From assembly GCF_943912825.1 (NCBI RefSeq), contig NZ_CALTUX010000005.1, positions 1 to 64,000 on the forward strand: DNA of 64,000 nucleotides, written 5' to 3'. Numbering within the stretch: the stretch's first letter is position 1; each line of letters starts with the position of its first letter. Below, one piece after another: positions 8,827 to 18,293 of the stretch. The stretch comes from an uncultured Anaerococcus sp. (GTDB lineage Bacteria > Bacillota > Clostridia > Tissierellales > Peptoniphilaceae). Position numbers and translations under genes: made by a program. The notes beneath the pieces were generated by a model. The model saw nothing but the letters and a program-made list of their open reading frames with translations, was not told the origin of the DNA and ran no database searches.

Positions 8827-10003
8827 CAATAATCCTTGCTAGTACTTCTCCATCGCTAAATATAAGTTTTACAAGATCATCAGTTTTAAGTGAATGTTTA
8901 GAAAAAACCAATCTATCATCATATTCAATTTGTATCTGTTTTTTTGAATATTCAATAATTTTTTCTACTGCCTTTAAATTAAAGGACAGGCTTTTAAGCT
9001 TTTGATCGTTATAAACTAAATTATCCCTTATTGCCTTATCTATTCTTAGGCCTAATTTAGAAAGATCCTTAAATTTAGAATCTAAGATAAGCTTTGGATT
9101 GCTAATAGCGATTCTTTTTTTAAGGTATTCTAATTTTAAGGCATAGTTGTCCAGGATATTTTCAATTTCCTTAGCTTTTTGCCTAAATAAATTATCTAAT
9201 TTTTTATGATAGTCCTCATAGAAGCTGATTAAGTAAGAACCAGCTTCAGTTGGTGTTTGAAGACTTAAATCGCTTGCTAAATCCGAAAGAGTCCTATCTA
9301 TGTTGTGGCCTATTGCTGTTATAATAGGTGTTTTCGCTTTATGTATAGCCTCTATAACTTCTTTTTGATTGAAGCTAGAAAGGTCTTCGTTTGACCCTCC
9401 TCCTCTGGTTATAACAATCACATCCAGTTCTAGAACATCTAATCTTCTAATTGCCTTTTCTATTAGCTCAGAAGATTCTTCTCCTTGAACTTTTACAGGA
9501 TTTAGAAAGATCTTTATATCATTAGGTCTTGAGTTAATCATCGATATAAAATCTACTATAGCTGCCCCATCTTTCGAAGTAATTAGACCTATTTTTTTGA
9601 CTAGCTTATCGATTGGATTTTTATTTTCCTGATCAAAATATCCCTTTTTTATGAATTCTTCTTTTAACTTTAAAAATTCTAAATAGGCTTTAGAAATACC
9701 TTCATCTTCAACTTCATTTGCTATTATTATGAGTCTTGAGGAATAATTATTATAGGATAAGTTACCTTTAACAAGAATTTTCTTTCCGGTCTCAAAGTCA
9801 AAGGAAATATCCTTATCCTCATAATAATATATTACACAATCTATTAGGTCTGTTTCTTCCTTTAATGAAAAATATAAGTGATGGTTATTTATCCTTACAT
9901 TGGCTAGTTCTCCACTTATATAGATTCTTCTAAAAATAGAATCATGTTTGATATTTGATTTTATATACTCATTAAATTGCTTAACTGTCAGGGGCTTTTT
10001 CAT
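8819..10003 (-). CDS. xseA: Exodeoxyribonuclease VII large subunit
   Basis: XseA is the catalytic subunit of exonuclease VII. The 394-residue protein has an N-terminal OB fold (residues 1-95), the catalytic domain with GLITSKDGAAIVDF and VIVITRGGGSNEDLSSFN, PIITAIGHNIDRTLSDLASD, and a C-terminal coiled coil that binds XseB. Its ATG overlaps the nusB stop as ATGA, so the two genes are coupled. Confidence 0.96.
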   Translation of the reverse strand: MKKPLTVKQFNEYIKSNIKHDSIFRRIYISGELANVRINNHHLYFSLKEETDLIDCVIYYYEDKDISFDFETGKKILVKGNLSYNNYSSRLIIIANEVEDEGISKAYLEFLKLKEEFIKKGYFDQENKNPIDKLVKKIGLITSKDGAAIVDFISMINSRPNDIKIFLNPVKVQGEESSELIEKAIRRLDVLELDVIVITRGGGSNEDLSSFNQKEVIEAIHKAKTPIITAIGHNIDRTLSDLASDLSLQTPTEAGSYLISFYEDYHKKLDNLFRQKAKEIENILDNYALKLEYLKKRIAISNPKLILDSKFKDLSKLGLRIDKAIRDNLVYNDQKLKSLSFNLKAVEKIIEYSKKQIQIEYDDRLVFSKHSLKTDDLVKLIFSDGEVLARIIDG

Positions 10004-10386
10004 TTTTTATCTTTTCTAACCATGTCACCTAATATCTTATTTAATATCTTATATTCATCATTGGTCGAATATTTTTTAGCAAGATCAACCGCTTCATTTA
10101 TTGAGACTGAAACAGGTATATCCAAATAATAGATTTCATTTATAGAAAGATAGATTATTGATTTTGCAATCCTGCTTATATTAGAAAATTTAGTAGATAG
10201 ATTATCTTCTAGCTTTGCTACAATCTCATCATAATGATCTTTGTATGAATTTATAGACTTAATTATATATGTTTCATCCTCACTTAGGTCGTGATTTTGA
10301 TATAAATCATTATTATCTTTTATGTCGTTAATTGAATCTTGGTAGATGAGCTTAAAAACCCACTCCCTCTGCTGCCTTCTATTCAT
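10000..10386 (-). CDS. nusB: Transcription antitermination factor NusB
   Basis: NusB binds boxA RNA with NusE and supports antitermination in rRNA operons. The 128-residue all-helical protein begins NRRQQREWVFKLIYQ and ends with the family segment VSINEAVDLAKKYSTNDEYK. The ATG at 10386 overlaps the upstream Asp23 stop as ATGA; a TTG one codon earlier is the alternative start. Confidence 0.95.
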   Translation of the reverse strand: MNRRQQREWVFKLIYQDSINDIKDNNDLYQNHDLSEDETYIIKSINSYKDHYDEIVAKLEDNLSTKFSNISRIAKSIIYLSINEIYYLDIPVSVSINEAVDLAKKYSTNDEYKILNKILGDMVRKDKK

Positions 10387-10715
10387 CAAATTTCTAATCT
10401 ATTAACGTTAATATTAACCCTGCTAACTCCAATTCCTGTCATTGTTTCTATTACATCTTTGACATTTTTTTGGACTTTTTTCACGGTCTTTCTAACGTTT
10501 ATATTCTTATCTAGTGATAAATCTATATCTATCACAAGATTACCAGCTACTTTTTTAATACTTGTTTTGGTAGCCTTATTTTGTAGGGAATGCATGAATC
10601 CTTCTTCGGAAGTATCCTCATATACCCCATAGACTTCTTCAGCAGCTGTTGTTGCAATTTGATCTAGAATTTCATCTGCAATTTTGACTGATCCATCTTT
10701 AAAATTGTTAGTCAT
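10386..10715 (-). CDS. Asp23/Gls24 family protein, YqhY-type
   Basis: This 109-residue protein belongs to the Asp23 (DUF322) family. In Bacillus the equivalent YqhY sits beside nusB and accBC and is linked to acetyl-CoA carboxylase homeostasis. The sequence shows the family start VKIADEILDQIATTAAEEV, a central GNLVIDIDLSLDKNINV and the C-terminal SRVNINVNRLEI. The position between efp and nusB fits. A second, diverged paralogue lies at 17705-18058. Confidence 0.9.
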   Translation of the reverse strand: MTNNFKDGSVKIADEILDQIATTAAEEVYGVYEDTSEEGFMHSLQNKATKTSIKKVAGNLVIDIDLSLDKNINVRKTVKKVQKNVKDVIETMTGIGVSRVNINVNRLEI

Positions 10716-10724
10716 CTAATACTC

Positions 10725-11282
10725 CTATACTCTAGATAGATACTCTCCACTTCTTGTATCTATTTTGATAACATCACCTTCATTGACAAATATTGGAACG
10801 TTTATTACTGCTCCAGATTCAACTGTTGCTGGCTTTGTAACATTTGTAGCTGTATCACCTTTTACACCTGGTTCTGTTTCTACTACCTTAAGTTCTACGA
10901 AGTTTGGTGGATCAATTGAGAATGGTTTGCCTTCATAAAATTTAATAAGAACATTATCATTTTCTTTTACATAGATGATAGCCTCTTTAACTGCCTCTTC
11001 TTCTATACCAATTTGTTCAAAGCTTTCTGGGTCCATAAAATAATATAGTTGACCATCATTGTATAAATATTGCATTTCTTTTGTAGAAATAACGGCATTT
11101 TCAAATTTTTCATTTGGGTTAAAGGTTACATCCTTTGCACCACCATTCATTACTGATCTTATTTTGGTTCTAACAAATGCTGCACCCTTTCCTGGTTTTA
11201 CGTGTTGGAAATCTACAACTTGATAAACATCCCCATCGTATACAAATGTTACACCTTTTCTTAAATCGTTAGCTGAAATCAT
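10725..11282 (-). CDS. efp: Elongation factor P
   Basis: EF-P rescues ribosomes stalled on polyproline. The 185-residue protein has the three-barrel EF-P layout: the N-terminal KOW-like domain with KPGKGAAFVRTKI, whose lysine near residue 32 is the modification site in Firmicutes, and the C-terminal OB domains ending in IKIDTRSGEYLSRV. It is the first gene of the long operon, with an AGGAGG ribosome binding site and an extended -10 promoter upstream. Confidence 0.97.
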   Translation of the reverse strand: MISANDLRKGVTFVYDGDVYQVVDFQHVKPGKGAAFVRTKIRSVMNGGAKDVTFNPNEKFENAVISTKEMQYLYNDGQLYYFMDPESFEQIGIEEEAVKEAIIYVKENDNVLIKFYEGKPFSIDPPNFVELKVVETEPGVKGDTATNVTKPATVESGAVINVPIFVNEGDVIKIDTRSGEYLSRV

Positions 11283-11310
11283 AATTCCTCCTTGGCTGTA
11301 TTCTTACATT

Positions 11311-11340
11311 ATTATACCATATATAAGAGATAATTGAAAA
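11311..11340 (-). promoter_or_regulatory. Promoter of the efp-to-ispH operon
   Basis: On the minus strand TATAAT (11311-11316) is preceded by TGG, making an extended -10 element. A weak -35 (TTTTCA, 11335-11340) lies 18 bp upstream. The next gene start is 29 bp downstream. I see no other promoter or terminator across the sixteen genes that follow. Confidence 0.6.
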
Positions 11341-11426
11341 TTTTATTCATCAGCTTTTATCATTTTACATCTAGAATAGATGTATAAAATAGGGCTTATA
11401 AGTATAATGAATAAAAAGAGGTGCGT

Positions 11427-12593
11427 ATGAAAAAACTTGCCATAATTTCAGAGTTTAATCCTTTTCACAATGGCCATAAATACTTGCTTGATAAAGCTAA
11501 AGAAGAGCTTGCCTGTGATTTTGCTATATCCTTTATGAGTGGTGATTTTGTTCAAAGAGGTGAGCCTGCTATCATTGACAAATTTATTAGGGCTCAAACT
11601 GCAATAGAAAATGGTTTTGACCTAGTAATTGAAATGCCTAATTTTATTAGTCTACAAGCAGCAGAATTTTTCGCTTTCAAATCAATAGAAATTCTAAATA
11701 AAATTGGTATTGACTACCTATGTTTTGGTATTGAAAACCTAGATGAAAAAGATTTTTTGGAAAAAGCCAAAATAGCAATTAATAATTACAATTTTATTAA
11801 TCAAGAGCTTAAAAAGTATCTTGCAGGTGGTTTATCATATACAAAAGCTCTTAACACTGCTATTGCTAGGCTTGTGGGAGATGATTTTATTTCAGCCAAT
11901 AATATTTTAGCTCTTGAATACATGAAGGCTCTTCATAGATTAGATTCACAAATTAAGCCATATCCAATTTGTAGAATTGGAAGTCTTAATAGGGATATAT
12001 TTATTAATGATAAATGTTATGCCTCATCTACCGCTATAAGAAATAATATTTCGTCTCAAATAAGAAACCTTATGCCTAAAACATCTCATAAGAATCTCTC
12101 TAATTTTTTAAAAATATATGATAAAATCGATGATGAGATTTTCTATAAAATTTTTACCTATAAGCTAATTGTTGAGAAAAAGGCTATGACTGATATTATA
12201 GGTTATGAAGAGGGTATTGAAAACTATTTAATAAAACTTGTAGATAAAAACAGGTATTTTAACGATTTTATTAATAAGGCCACAAGTACTAGGTATACTA
12301 AATCTAGGATAAGTAGGCTTATCCTTAATTATATTCTTGATAATAGCTTTAAGCTTAATGATATAGATATTAATTTTATAAAAATTTTAGCCTACAATAA
12401 AACATCAACCAAAATATTTAAAGATTTCAACGATAAGGTTGATATTGTTATAAATAAGTCCGATTCAAATAAGTTAGACCAAGATAATTTAATTATTTTT
12501 CAAAAAATGATCAATGCTTCTAATCTCTATAATTTAGCTATTGGAAGAGAAATAAACTATGATTACATCCATAATAATAAACCATTTAAATAA
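11427..12593 (+). CDS. tmcAL: tRNA(Met) cytidine acetate ligase
   Basis: TmcAL (YlbM) uses acetate and ATP to make N4-acetylcytidine at the wobble position of elongator tRNA-Met. The 388-residue protein starts with a nucleotidyltransferase core, IISEFNPFHNGHKYLL with the HNGH motif, and contains SFMSGDFVQRGEPAI and CRIGSLNRDIF further on. I use the ATG at 11427, behind AGAGG, rather than the GTG two codons upstream, which lies inside that ribosome binding site. It is a single-gene unit divergent from efp, ending in a shared terminator. Confidence 0.92.
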   Translation: MKKLAIISEFNPFHNGHKYLLDKAKEELACDFAISFMSGDFVQRGEPAIIDKFIRAQTAIENGFDLVIEMPNFISLQAAEFFAFKSIEILNKIGIDYLCFGIENLDEKDFLEKAKIAINNYNFINQELKKYLAGGLSYTKALNTAIARLVGDDFISANNILALEYMKALHRLDSQIKPYPICRIGSLNRDIFINDKCYASSTAIRNNISSQIRNLMPKTSHKNLSNFLKIYDKIDDEIFYKIFTYKLIVEKKAMTDIIGYEEGIENYLIKLVDKNRYFNDFINKATSTRYTKSRISRLILNYILDNSFKLNDIDINFIKILAYNKTSTKIFKDFNDKVDIVINKSDSNKLDQDNLIIFQKMINASNLYNLAIGREINYDYIHNNKPFK

Positions 12594-12632
12594 AAACGTC
12601 CAAGAACATAACTTTTATGTCTTGGACGTTTT
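12593..12632. terminator. Bidirectional intrinsic terminator
   Basis: A long inverted repeat, AAAACGTCCAAG against CTTGGACGTTTT with a further ACATAA/TTATGT inner stem and one bulged A, separates the convergent tmcAL and coiled-coil genes. A-tracts and T-tracts on both sides allow termination in either direction. Confidence 0.88.
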
Positions 12633-12635
12633 ATC

Positions 12636-13121
12636 TTATTTATTTTCTAGCATATTATTTCTAATTTTTTCTAATTGTTGAACTAGGCCGCTAAAATTAT
12701 CTATTGAGCCTGAGAATAACTTATCTACATACTCATAAGATTGAGCCTTTATATGTTTAGCCTCAGCAGCTGCTTCTTGTAAAATTCTATCAGCTTCAGC
12801 TCTAGCTTGTTGGGTTATTTCATGTTCGCTAACCATTCTTTGGAATTGGCTCTTTGCTTGTTCTTTAAAGTTTTTGATTTCACCTTCTGCTTGATTAAGT
12901 CTGCTATCGGCTTCATTACTTGCTTCAGATAAAATTCTTTCTTTCTCCTCTGTTACCCATTGAGCTTGTTTTATTTCTTCTGGTAATGAGTCTTTCATCT
13001 CATTAAGTACATCATAAATTTCATCAGGATCTACTGCTACCTTTTTAGAAAATGGTACAGAGCTTGCTTCTTCCATTATGTCTTCCATCTCATAGATCAG
13101 ATCAGTTATTTTGTTTGCCAT
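12636..13121 (-). CDS. Coiled-coil protein of the coaD neighbourhood (often annotated as ATPase subunit H-like)
   Basis: This 161-residue acidic protein is mostly predicted helix and coiled coil (about residues 50-150), rich in Glu, Gln and Ala with no membrane segment. Proteins of this kind follow coaD in many clostridia and are often labelled vacuolar H+-ATPase subunit H or DivIVA-like, which reflects coiled-coil similarity rather than shown function. The N-terminus (residues 1-45) is more ordered. There are no ATP synthase genes nearby, so I would not call it an ATPase subunit. Function unknown; a scaffold role is possible. Confidence 0.75.
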   Translation of the reverse strand: MANKITDLIYEMEDIMEEASSVPFSKKVAVDPDEIYDVLNEMKDSLPEEIKQAQWVTEEKERILSEASNEADSRLNQAEGEIKNFKEQAKSQFQRMVSEHEITQQARAEADRILQEAAAEAKHIKAQSYEYVDKLFSGSIDNFSGLVQQLEKIRNNMLENK

Positions 13122-13129
13122 ACATCCTC

Positions 13130-13612
13130 CTAATAATTATATTTATCTTTTATTCTTTTCTCGACGCTTTTGCTTACAAAGGCTGAAACATCACCTTTAA
13201 AGGCTGCTATTTCACGCACTCCACTAGATGATACAAAGGAATATTTAGGATTACTTAATAAAAATATAGTTTCTAGACCCTCATATAAGGTAGAATTTAC
13301 TCTGGCTATATTTTTCTCATATTCATAATCTGTAACAGCCCTTAGGCCCCTAGCTATAAGCTTAACATCTTCTTCTTTAGCGAAATTAACTAGTAAACCA
13401 TCAAATGATTTAATGGTCACATTGTCTAATTTTTCTTCTTCTATAGCTTCTCTTATTATTTCTTCCCTTTCTTTGAGGGTAAATAGAGAGTTTTTGTTTT
13501 CATTTCTAATAACTGCAACTATGACATGGTCAAAGTGAATTGATAGCCTCTTAATCATATCCATATGGCCATTTGTTAGTGGGTCAAAGCTGCCTGGATA
13601 AATTATTTTCAT
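13130..13612 (-). CDS. coaD: Phosphopantetheine adenylyltransferase
   Basis: CoaD adenylylates 4'-phosphopantetheine to dephospho-CoA, the penultimate step of CoA synthesis. The 160-residue protein starts with IYPGSFDPLTNGHMDMIKR, whose TNGH motif binds ATP, and has LIARGLRAVTDYEYE and the C-terminal FVSSSGVREIAAF. It overlaps rsmD by 4 bp; rsmD-coaD is a common bacterial pair. Confidence 0.97.
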   Translation of the reverse strand: MKIIYPGSFDPLTNGHMDMIKRLSIHFDHVIVAVIRNENKNSLFTLKEREEIIREAIEEEKLDNVTIKSFDGLLVNFAKEEDVKLIARGLRAVTDYEYEKNIARVNSTLYEGLETIFLLSNPKYSFVSSSGVREIAAFKGDVSAFVSKSVEKRIKDKYNY

Positions 13613-14151
13613 ATTGTGTATATTTTAATATATTTCCTTCCATAGGACTTATCTTTTAATATATGTAGATCATACTTTTCAGAAAAATCTAAGTCCATGC
13701 TCGATTCAGTTATAATTATACCATCATCACTCGATAAGTCATATTCTTTAATATAAAATAGAGCTTTATCTAAAAAATCACTTTCATAGGGTGGATCTAA
13801 AAATATATAGTCAAACTTAAGATTCTTTTGACTTAAGTCTTTAAGAGTTTTTACAAAGTCGTTTTTAATCATTACAGCTTTGTCCGTTCCAATTTTTTCT
13901 ATATTTTGTTTCAAAATTGAAAAATTAGAATAGTTCTTTTCATTAAAATATACTTCAGATCCTCCCCTAGAGAGAAATTCTATGCCCATCTGTCCAGTTC
14001 CCGCGAATAAATCTAAGGCGATAAAGTTTGGTTTGAAAGGATAAAGCATATCAAAGACTGCTTCCTTTACCTTATTGTCAGTTGGCCTTGATGTTTTTGA
14101 TTTTGGACTAGCTAAATTGAAGCCCTTATATTTTCCTGCTACTACTTTCAT
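13609..14151 (-). CDS. rsmD: 16S rRNA (guanine966-N2)-methyltransferase
   Basis: RsmD methylates G966 of 16S rRNA. The 180-residue protein has the SAM-binding motif LDLFAGTGQMGIEFLSRG near residue 45 and the catalytic IFLDPPYE near residue 118, with the family-typical N-terminus MKVVAGKYKG and RPTDNKVKEAVFDML. It overlaps recG by one base and coaD by four, so recG-rsmD-coaD are coupled. Confidence 0.95.
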   Translation of the reverse strand: MKVVAGKYKGFNLASPKSKTSRPTDNKVKEAVFDMLYPFKPNFIALDLFAGTGQMGIEFLSRGGSEVYFNEKNYSNFSILKQNIEKIGTDKAVMIKNDFVKTLKDLSQKNLKFDYIFLDPPYESDFLDKALFYIKEYDLSSDDGIIITESSMDLDFSEKYDLHILKDKSYGRKYIKIYTI

Positions 14152-16142
14152 TAGTTTAAAATAATATCCTTATCTTCATCAAAAAATTTCTTTATGAAAT
14201 CTATATTCACTCCCTCAAAATTAATGGATTTTAGGTAGTCAAAAATTTCAAAACTTCTGTCAGTTTCTTCTTCGGTCATGTTTAGGTATTCTATTTCAGA
14301 TAGGTTTTTACCATGCTGGATAAGAGAAAGAATCTTTCCACCGCCTCTTAATTCGTAATCTTTTCTAGCTATTTCAAAGCCATCATTGGTTTTCTCTAAG
14401 ATCTTAAGTTTAGGATTATCATCTACATTTTTATTTATTAGAAAACAATAAGACTTATGCTGGCCTCTACCAACCCTTCCCCTTAGTTGGTGGAGTTGAG
14501 ATAGACCAAAATTACTTGCATTATAGATTGCTATAATATTAGCATTTGCAACATCTATGCCAACTTCTATTACTGTCGTTGAAATTAATATATCTATATC
14601 TCCATTTGCAAAATTATTTAAGATTTCCTCTTTGATTGCTGGCTTTAGCCTACCATGTAGTATTTCTACCCTATAGGCTTTGAAGTTCTTTTTATATCTC
14701 TTATAAAGATTTTCTACCGAATTATCATCTTCAGAATCTATGTTATTACTTACAACATAAACCTGCCTTTTAGCTTCTAGATTTCTAGATATTTCTTCAA
14801 ATAGGATTTTTTCCCTATTTTGCATTATGATATGTGTATCAATAATTTCCCTGCCCTTTGGTAGTTCATTTATGATGCTTAAATCTAACATTTGATTTAT
14901 CTTCAAAGATAGGGTTCTAGGAATAGGAGTGGCTGTCATTGTTAAGTAATTTACTGCTTGACCTTTTTTAGCCAAGGCTTGTCTTTGTTTCACCCCAAAA
15001 CGATGTTGTTCATCATTTACTACAAGTCTTAAATCCTTAAACAATACATTATCTTGAATTAAAGCATGGGTGCCTATCACTATATCTATTTCCCCATTTA
15101 ATAATTTAGCTTTAATTTCATCTTTTTCTTTGCTAGAACCAGTTAAAAGACCTACTCTTAGAGAAAAAGACTCAATTAAATCTTTATTCTTCTCATATTG
15201 TTGGATTGCCAAGACCTCTGTTGGCACCATCATGGCTGATTGGTAAGAATTTAGACCGAATATAATCATGGCTAGGATTCCTACGATTGTTTTACCAGAT
15301 CCAACATCACCTACCAATAGCCTATTCATGGCAAAGTCACTAGTAGAGTCTGCTAATATTTCTTTAAGGGATCTTAACTGTGATTTTGTAAGCTTAAAAG
15401 CTAATCTATCTAGAATATTATCCAAATTATAATTAAGCTTAATATCCTGACTTATCTTGGCATTTTTTCCAATATAATATAAAAATATTAATTCTCTGAG
15501 TAGGTCTAAAATCTTCACATCAGATTTTGCCCTTAATAAATCATCAACATTATCAGGAAAATGAACTGTATTTAAGGATTTTTGTCTTGATAAAAGATCA
15601 AATTTCTCGCAAATTTCAGGGCTTAAGAGCTCTTCATCTTGATCGTAGAAAGATAAGGCTTCCTTTATAAAAGTCCTTATATTTTTCTGACTTAGTCCGC
15701 TTGTTAATGGATAAATAGAATAAATTCCACCTATCTCGCTTCCACTTAGGTCTTCAAAAATAGGATTAACCGATTCATAAAATCCATTTTTAAAAGCTAC
15801 TTTAGTATAGAATTTGTATTCTTTATTTATATCTATTTTCCTAATTGAAAATCTATCATTAAACCATACAACCCTTATTTTATTACCTATGTTATCCTCA
15901 AAATACATGTAAGATAGTGAAAGATTTTTAAATCTTTTAAAATAGGGCTTTGACACACATTTCCATACAAAATAATAGGCCCTATCATCTTTAGCCTGAC
16001 TAGCTGAGATCTTTTTGCTCCTATCTTCATAGGCTCTTGGATAATAATTATATAAGTCACTGACTGTGTATATATCAAGCTTGCTAAGAGTTTTGGCCTT
16101 TTTAGGGCCAATACCTCTTAGGTCCGTTAGTTCCTTATTCAA
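14151..16142 (-). CDS. recG: ATP-dependent DNA helicase RecG
   Basis: RecG remodels stalled forks and branched DNA. The 663-residue protein starts LRGIGPKKAKTLSKLDI (wedge/OB region) and has helicase motifs LLVGDVGSGKT (I), DEQHRFGVKQR (II), TMTATPIPRTL (III) and the QLRGRVGRGQHKSYC segment (VI). The best start is a TTG at 16142, inside the end of fakA, since it gives the family N-terminus; no strong ribosome binding site precedes it, so translation probably depends on coupling. Confidence 0.96.
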   Translation of the reverse strand: MNKELTDLRGIGPKKAKTLSKLDIYTVSDLYNYYPRAYEDRSKKISASQAKDDRAYYFVWKCVSKPYFKRFKNLSLSYMYFEDNIGNKIRVVWFNDRFSIRKIDINKEYKFYTKVAFKNGFYESVNPIFEDLSGSEIGGIYSIYPLTSGLSQKNIRTFIKEALSFYDQDEELLSPEICEKFDLLSRQKSLNTVHFPDNVDDLLRAKSDVKILDLLRELIFLYYIGKNAKISQDIKLNYNLDNILDRLAFKLTKSQLRSLKEILADSTSDFAMNRLLVGDVGSGKTIVGILAMIIFGLNSYQSAMMVPTEVLAIQQYEKNKDLIESFSLRVGLLTGSSKEKDEIKAKLLNGEIDIVIGTHALIQDNVLFKDLRLVVNDEQHRFGVKQRQALAKKGQAVNYLTMTATPIPRTLSLKINQMLDLSIINELPKGREIIDTHIIMQNREKILFEEISRNLEAKRQVYVVSNNIDSEDDNSVENLYKRYKKNFKAYRVEILHGRLKPAIKEEILNNFANGDIDILISTTVIEVGIDVANANIIAIYNASNFGLSQLHQLRGRVGRGQHKSYCFLINKNVDDNPKLKILEKTNDGFEIARKDYELRGGGKILSLIQHGKNLSEIEYLNMTEEETDRSFEIFDYLKSINFEGVNIDFIKKFFDEDKDIILN

Positions 16143-17697
16143 GGGTAGCTTGGTAGTAATATACTGGCTGTCCGCCGTAGATTAGTTCTACATCTATATC
16201 CTTATGGTCTTTAGAAAGCTTTTTGACAAGGTCTTTAGCCTTTTTCTTATCAGCTTCTTCACCATAATATAAGGTAACTAAAGATATATCTTCATCTTCC
16301 TCTATGGCTTTTTCTAGGGCAAGCTTTAATGTTTCTTCTATATTTGAAGTACTTACAACAATTTTACCATCGAGAATTCCGATAAAATCATCTTTCTTAA
16401 TTTCTACGTTATTTACACTTGTATCCCTAATTGATATAGAAACTTCAGCTGTGTGCATATCAGAAATTACATCAGCCATGTTTTCGACGTTTTCTTCTAT
16501 TGATTCAGACTCATCAAACTCTAACATAGCAGTGAAAGATTCTGGTATTGATCTTGTTTCTACAACCATAGCATTCTTATCTGTAAGTTCGCATGCTTGC
16601 TTAGCTGACATTATTATATTTTTATTGTTAGGGAAAATAATAATATTTTCAGCATTTATTTCTTCTATATTTTTATAAATATCCTCTGTAGAAGGATTCA
16701 TTGTTTGGCCGCCTGAAATTATCTTATCAATATTCATTGACTTAAGAATATCGTCGTATCCATCACCCCTAGATACTGCTATAAAGCCATATTTTTTAAG
16801 CTTAACTTCTTTTTCTTCTTTTGCAATTTCCGGTTTAGTGTTTTCAATTTCAACCTTTAACAAAACTCCGTCTAGTAATAATATAGATATAACTTGATGA
16901 GGGTGATCTGTCTGTAGACTTGCCTTTATAACATTATCATTAAATTCTGACTCGAGGTGACTAGAAAGATTCCTAATTGAATCTATTATTTTTTCATAAT
17001 CAGCTTCTTTACATGAAAGGCTAAATGATAGCTTGTAAGTTTTTTCTTCTTCACTAGCATCTGATAGGTCAATATCTCTATCGATATCATTATTTAAAGC
17101 ATTTAGAGCCCCCCTTAATAAAAATAGCAAGCCTTGACCACCAGAGTCAACTACTCCAGCTTCTTTTAGTACTGGAAGTTGTTTAGGAGTATTGTCTAAG
17201 GCCTTTTGACCCTCACCAATGATATCTATAAGATAATCATCTAGATTAATATCTTCTTCATAGGCTTCTTCAGCTCTTTCTGCCATTTTTCTTGCAACTG
17301 TTAGAATTGTACCTTCTGTTGGTTGCATAACTGCCCTGTAGGCAGTCTTAGATGCATTTACAAAGATTTCTTTTATATCTATTGACTCTATTACATCCTT
17401 ATTTTTTAGTGCTTTAGACATACCTCTTACTAGTTGGGATAAGATTACCCCAGAGTTTCCTCTAGCTCCCATAAGGGTTCCTTGGCTTAGGGCCTTTGAG
17501 ATTTCGTATACATTTGATAAGCCTGATGTATTAACCTTATCTACACCAGATTTCATTGTCATGGTCATGTTTGTTCCTGTATCACCATCTGGAACTGGAA
17601 ATACGTTTAGCTCATCAACTAAAGATTTGTTTTCTTCTAAATATTTAAAGGCTCCAATGACCATTTGTTGGAGCTTATTTGCATCAATAACTTTCAT
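16135..17697 (-). CDS. fakA: Fatty acid kinase FakA-like protein (DAK2/DegV-linked, YloV)
   Basis: FakA phosphorylates fatty acids held by FakB (DegV-family) proteins, allowing exogenous fatty acids into phospholipid synthesis. The 520-residue protein has an N-terminal DAK2 domain with NVFPVPDGDTGTNMTMTM and GARGNSGVILSQ, and a C-terminal region with IIFPNNKNI. A candidate FakB partner is the DegV protein at 39655-40536. I start at the ATG at 17697, which has AGGAGA five bases upstream; the longer reading overlaps the upstream Asp23 gene. The Asp23-fakA-recG order is conserved in Firmicutes. Confidence 0.92.
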   Translation of the reverse strand: MKVIDANKLQQMVIGAFKYLEENKSLVDELNVFPVPDGDTGTNMTMTMKSGVDKVNTSGLSNVYEISKALSQGTLMGARGNSGVILSQLVRGMSKALKNKDVIESIDIKEIFVNASKTAYRAVMQPTEGTILTVARKMAERAEEAYEEDINLDDYLIDIIGEGQKALDNTPKQLPVLKEAGVVDSGGQGLLFLLRGALNALNNDIDRDIDLSDASEEEKTYKLSFSLSCKEADYEKIIDSIRNLSSHLESEFNDNVIKASLQTDHPHQVISILLLDGVLLKVEIENTKPEIAKEEKEVKLKKYGFIAVSRGDGYDDILKSMNIDKIISGGQTMNPSTEDIYKNIEEINAENIIIFPNNKNIIMSAKQACELTDKNAMVVETRSIPESFTAMLEFDESESIEENVENMADVISDMHTAEVSISIRDTSVNNVEIKKDDFIGILDGKIVVSTSNIEETLKLALEKAIEEDEDISLVTLYYGEEADKKKAKDLVKKLSKDHKDIDVELIYGGQPVYYYQATLE

Positions 17698-17704
17698 ATT
17701 TCTC

Positions 17705-18058
17705 CTATCTATTGATTCCTTGGACATAGATATTTACTTCAGAAACATTTACATTCAAAGAGTTTTCTATATTATATTTAACATTTTCAATTATATTTTG
17801 GCACACTACTGGAATTCTAATACCATACTCTAAAAATAGAGATATAAATATTGCTACTGTACCATTGTCCCTTCTTATAACCTTAACTCCTCTTTGCATG
17901 TTATTTACGCCTAAGAGCTTATATATGCCATCCTTTGCAGATCTACTTGCAAGCCCAACAACACCATAAGATTGCATGACACTTGCTACAGCAATATTAG
18001 CAATAACGGAATCATCGATTGTTATTTTTCCTAAATTATTTACATATCTAATTGTCAT
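17705..18058 (-). CDS. Asp23/Gls24 family protein, YloU-type
   Basis: A 117-residue Asp23 (DUF322) protein, the partner that precedes fakA in most Firmicutes. The start TIRYVNNLGKITIDDSVIAN and the SYGVVGLASRSAKDG segment are characteristic. Its precise role is not settled; Asp23 homologues in Staphylococcus are membrane-tethered and affect envelope stress. It is the first gene of the operon running to 12636, preceded by GGAGG. Confidence 0.9.
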   Translation of the reverse strand: MTIRYVNNLGKITIDDSVIANIAVASVMQSYGVVGLASRSAKDGIYKLLGVNNMQRGVKVIRRDNGTVAIFISLFLEYGIRIPVVCQNIIENVKYNIENSLNVNVSEVNIYVQGINR

Positions 18059-18205
18059 AATACCTCCACATAAATATAAGTATTAACGATTTGTACTTAA
18101 AAGATTGAATTTTATATTTATAAACATATCTATGAAATTAAACTTACTATATCATTTATAAATAGCTTTAATTATATCAAAACTTTGTAAGTATCTCTTT
18201 AATTC

Positions 18206-18234
18206 ATTATACCATAAATTCCTACTACTGATAA
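18206..18234 (-). promoter_or_regulatory. Promoter of the asp23-fakA-recG operon
   Basis: On the minus strand TTATCA (18229-18234) and TATAAT (18206-18211) are 17 bp apart, and TGG before the -10 makes it extended. This would give a 5' leader of about 140 bases, AT-rich and without an obvious riboswitch fold. Confidence 0.55.
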
Positions 18235-18293
18235 GAGTATACCTATAATTATATATATTATATATTTATAAATTATAGGAATTATGTATTTAG

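Noticed and set aside
12636..13121. V-type ATPase subunit
   Set aside because: The likeness is only to a coiled coil; no other ATPase subunit gene is nearby.
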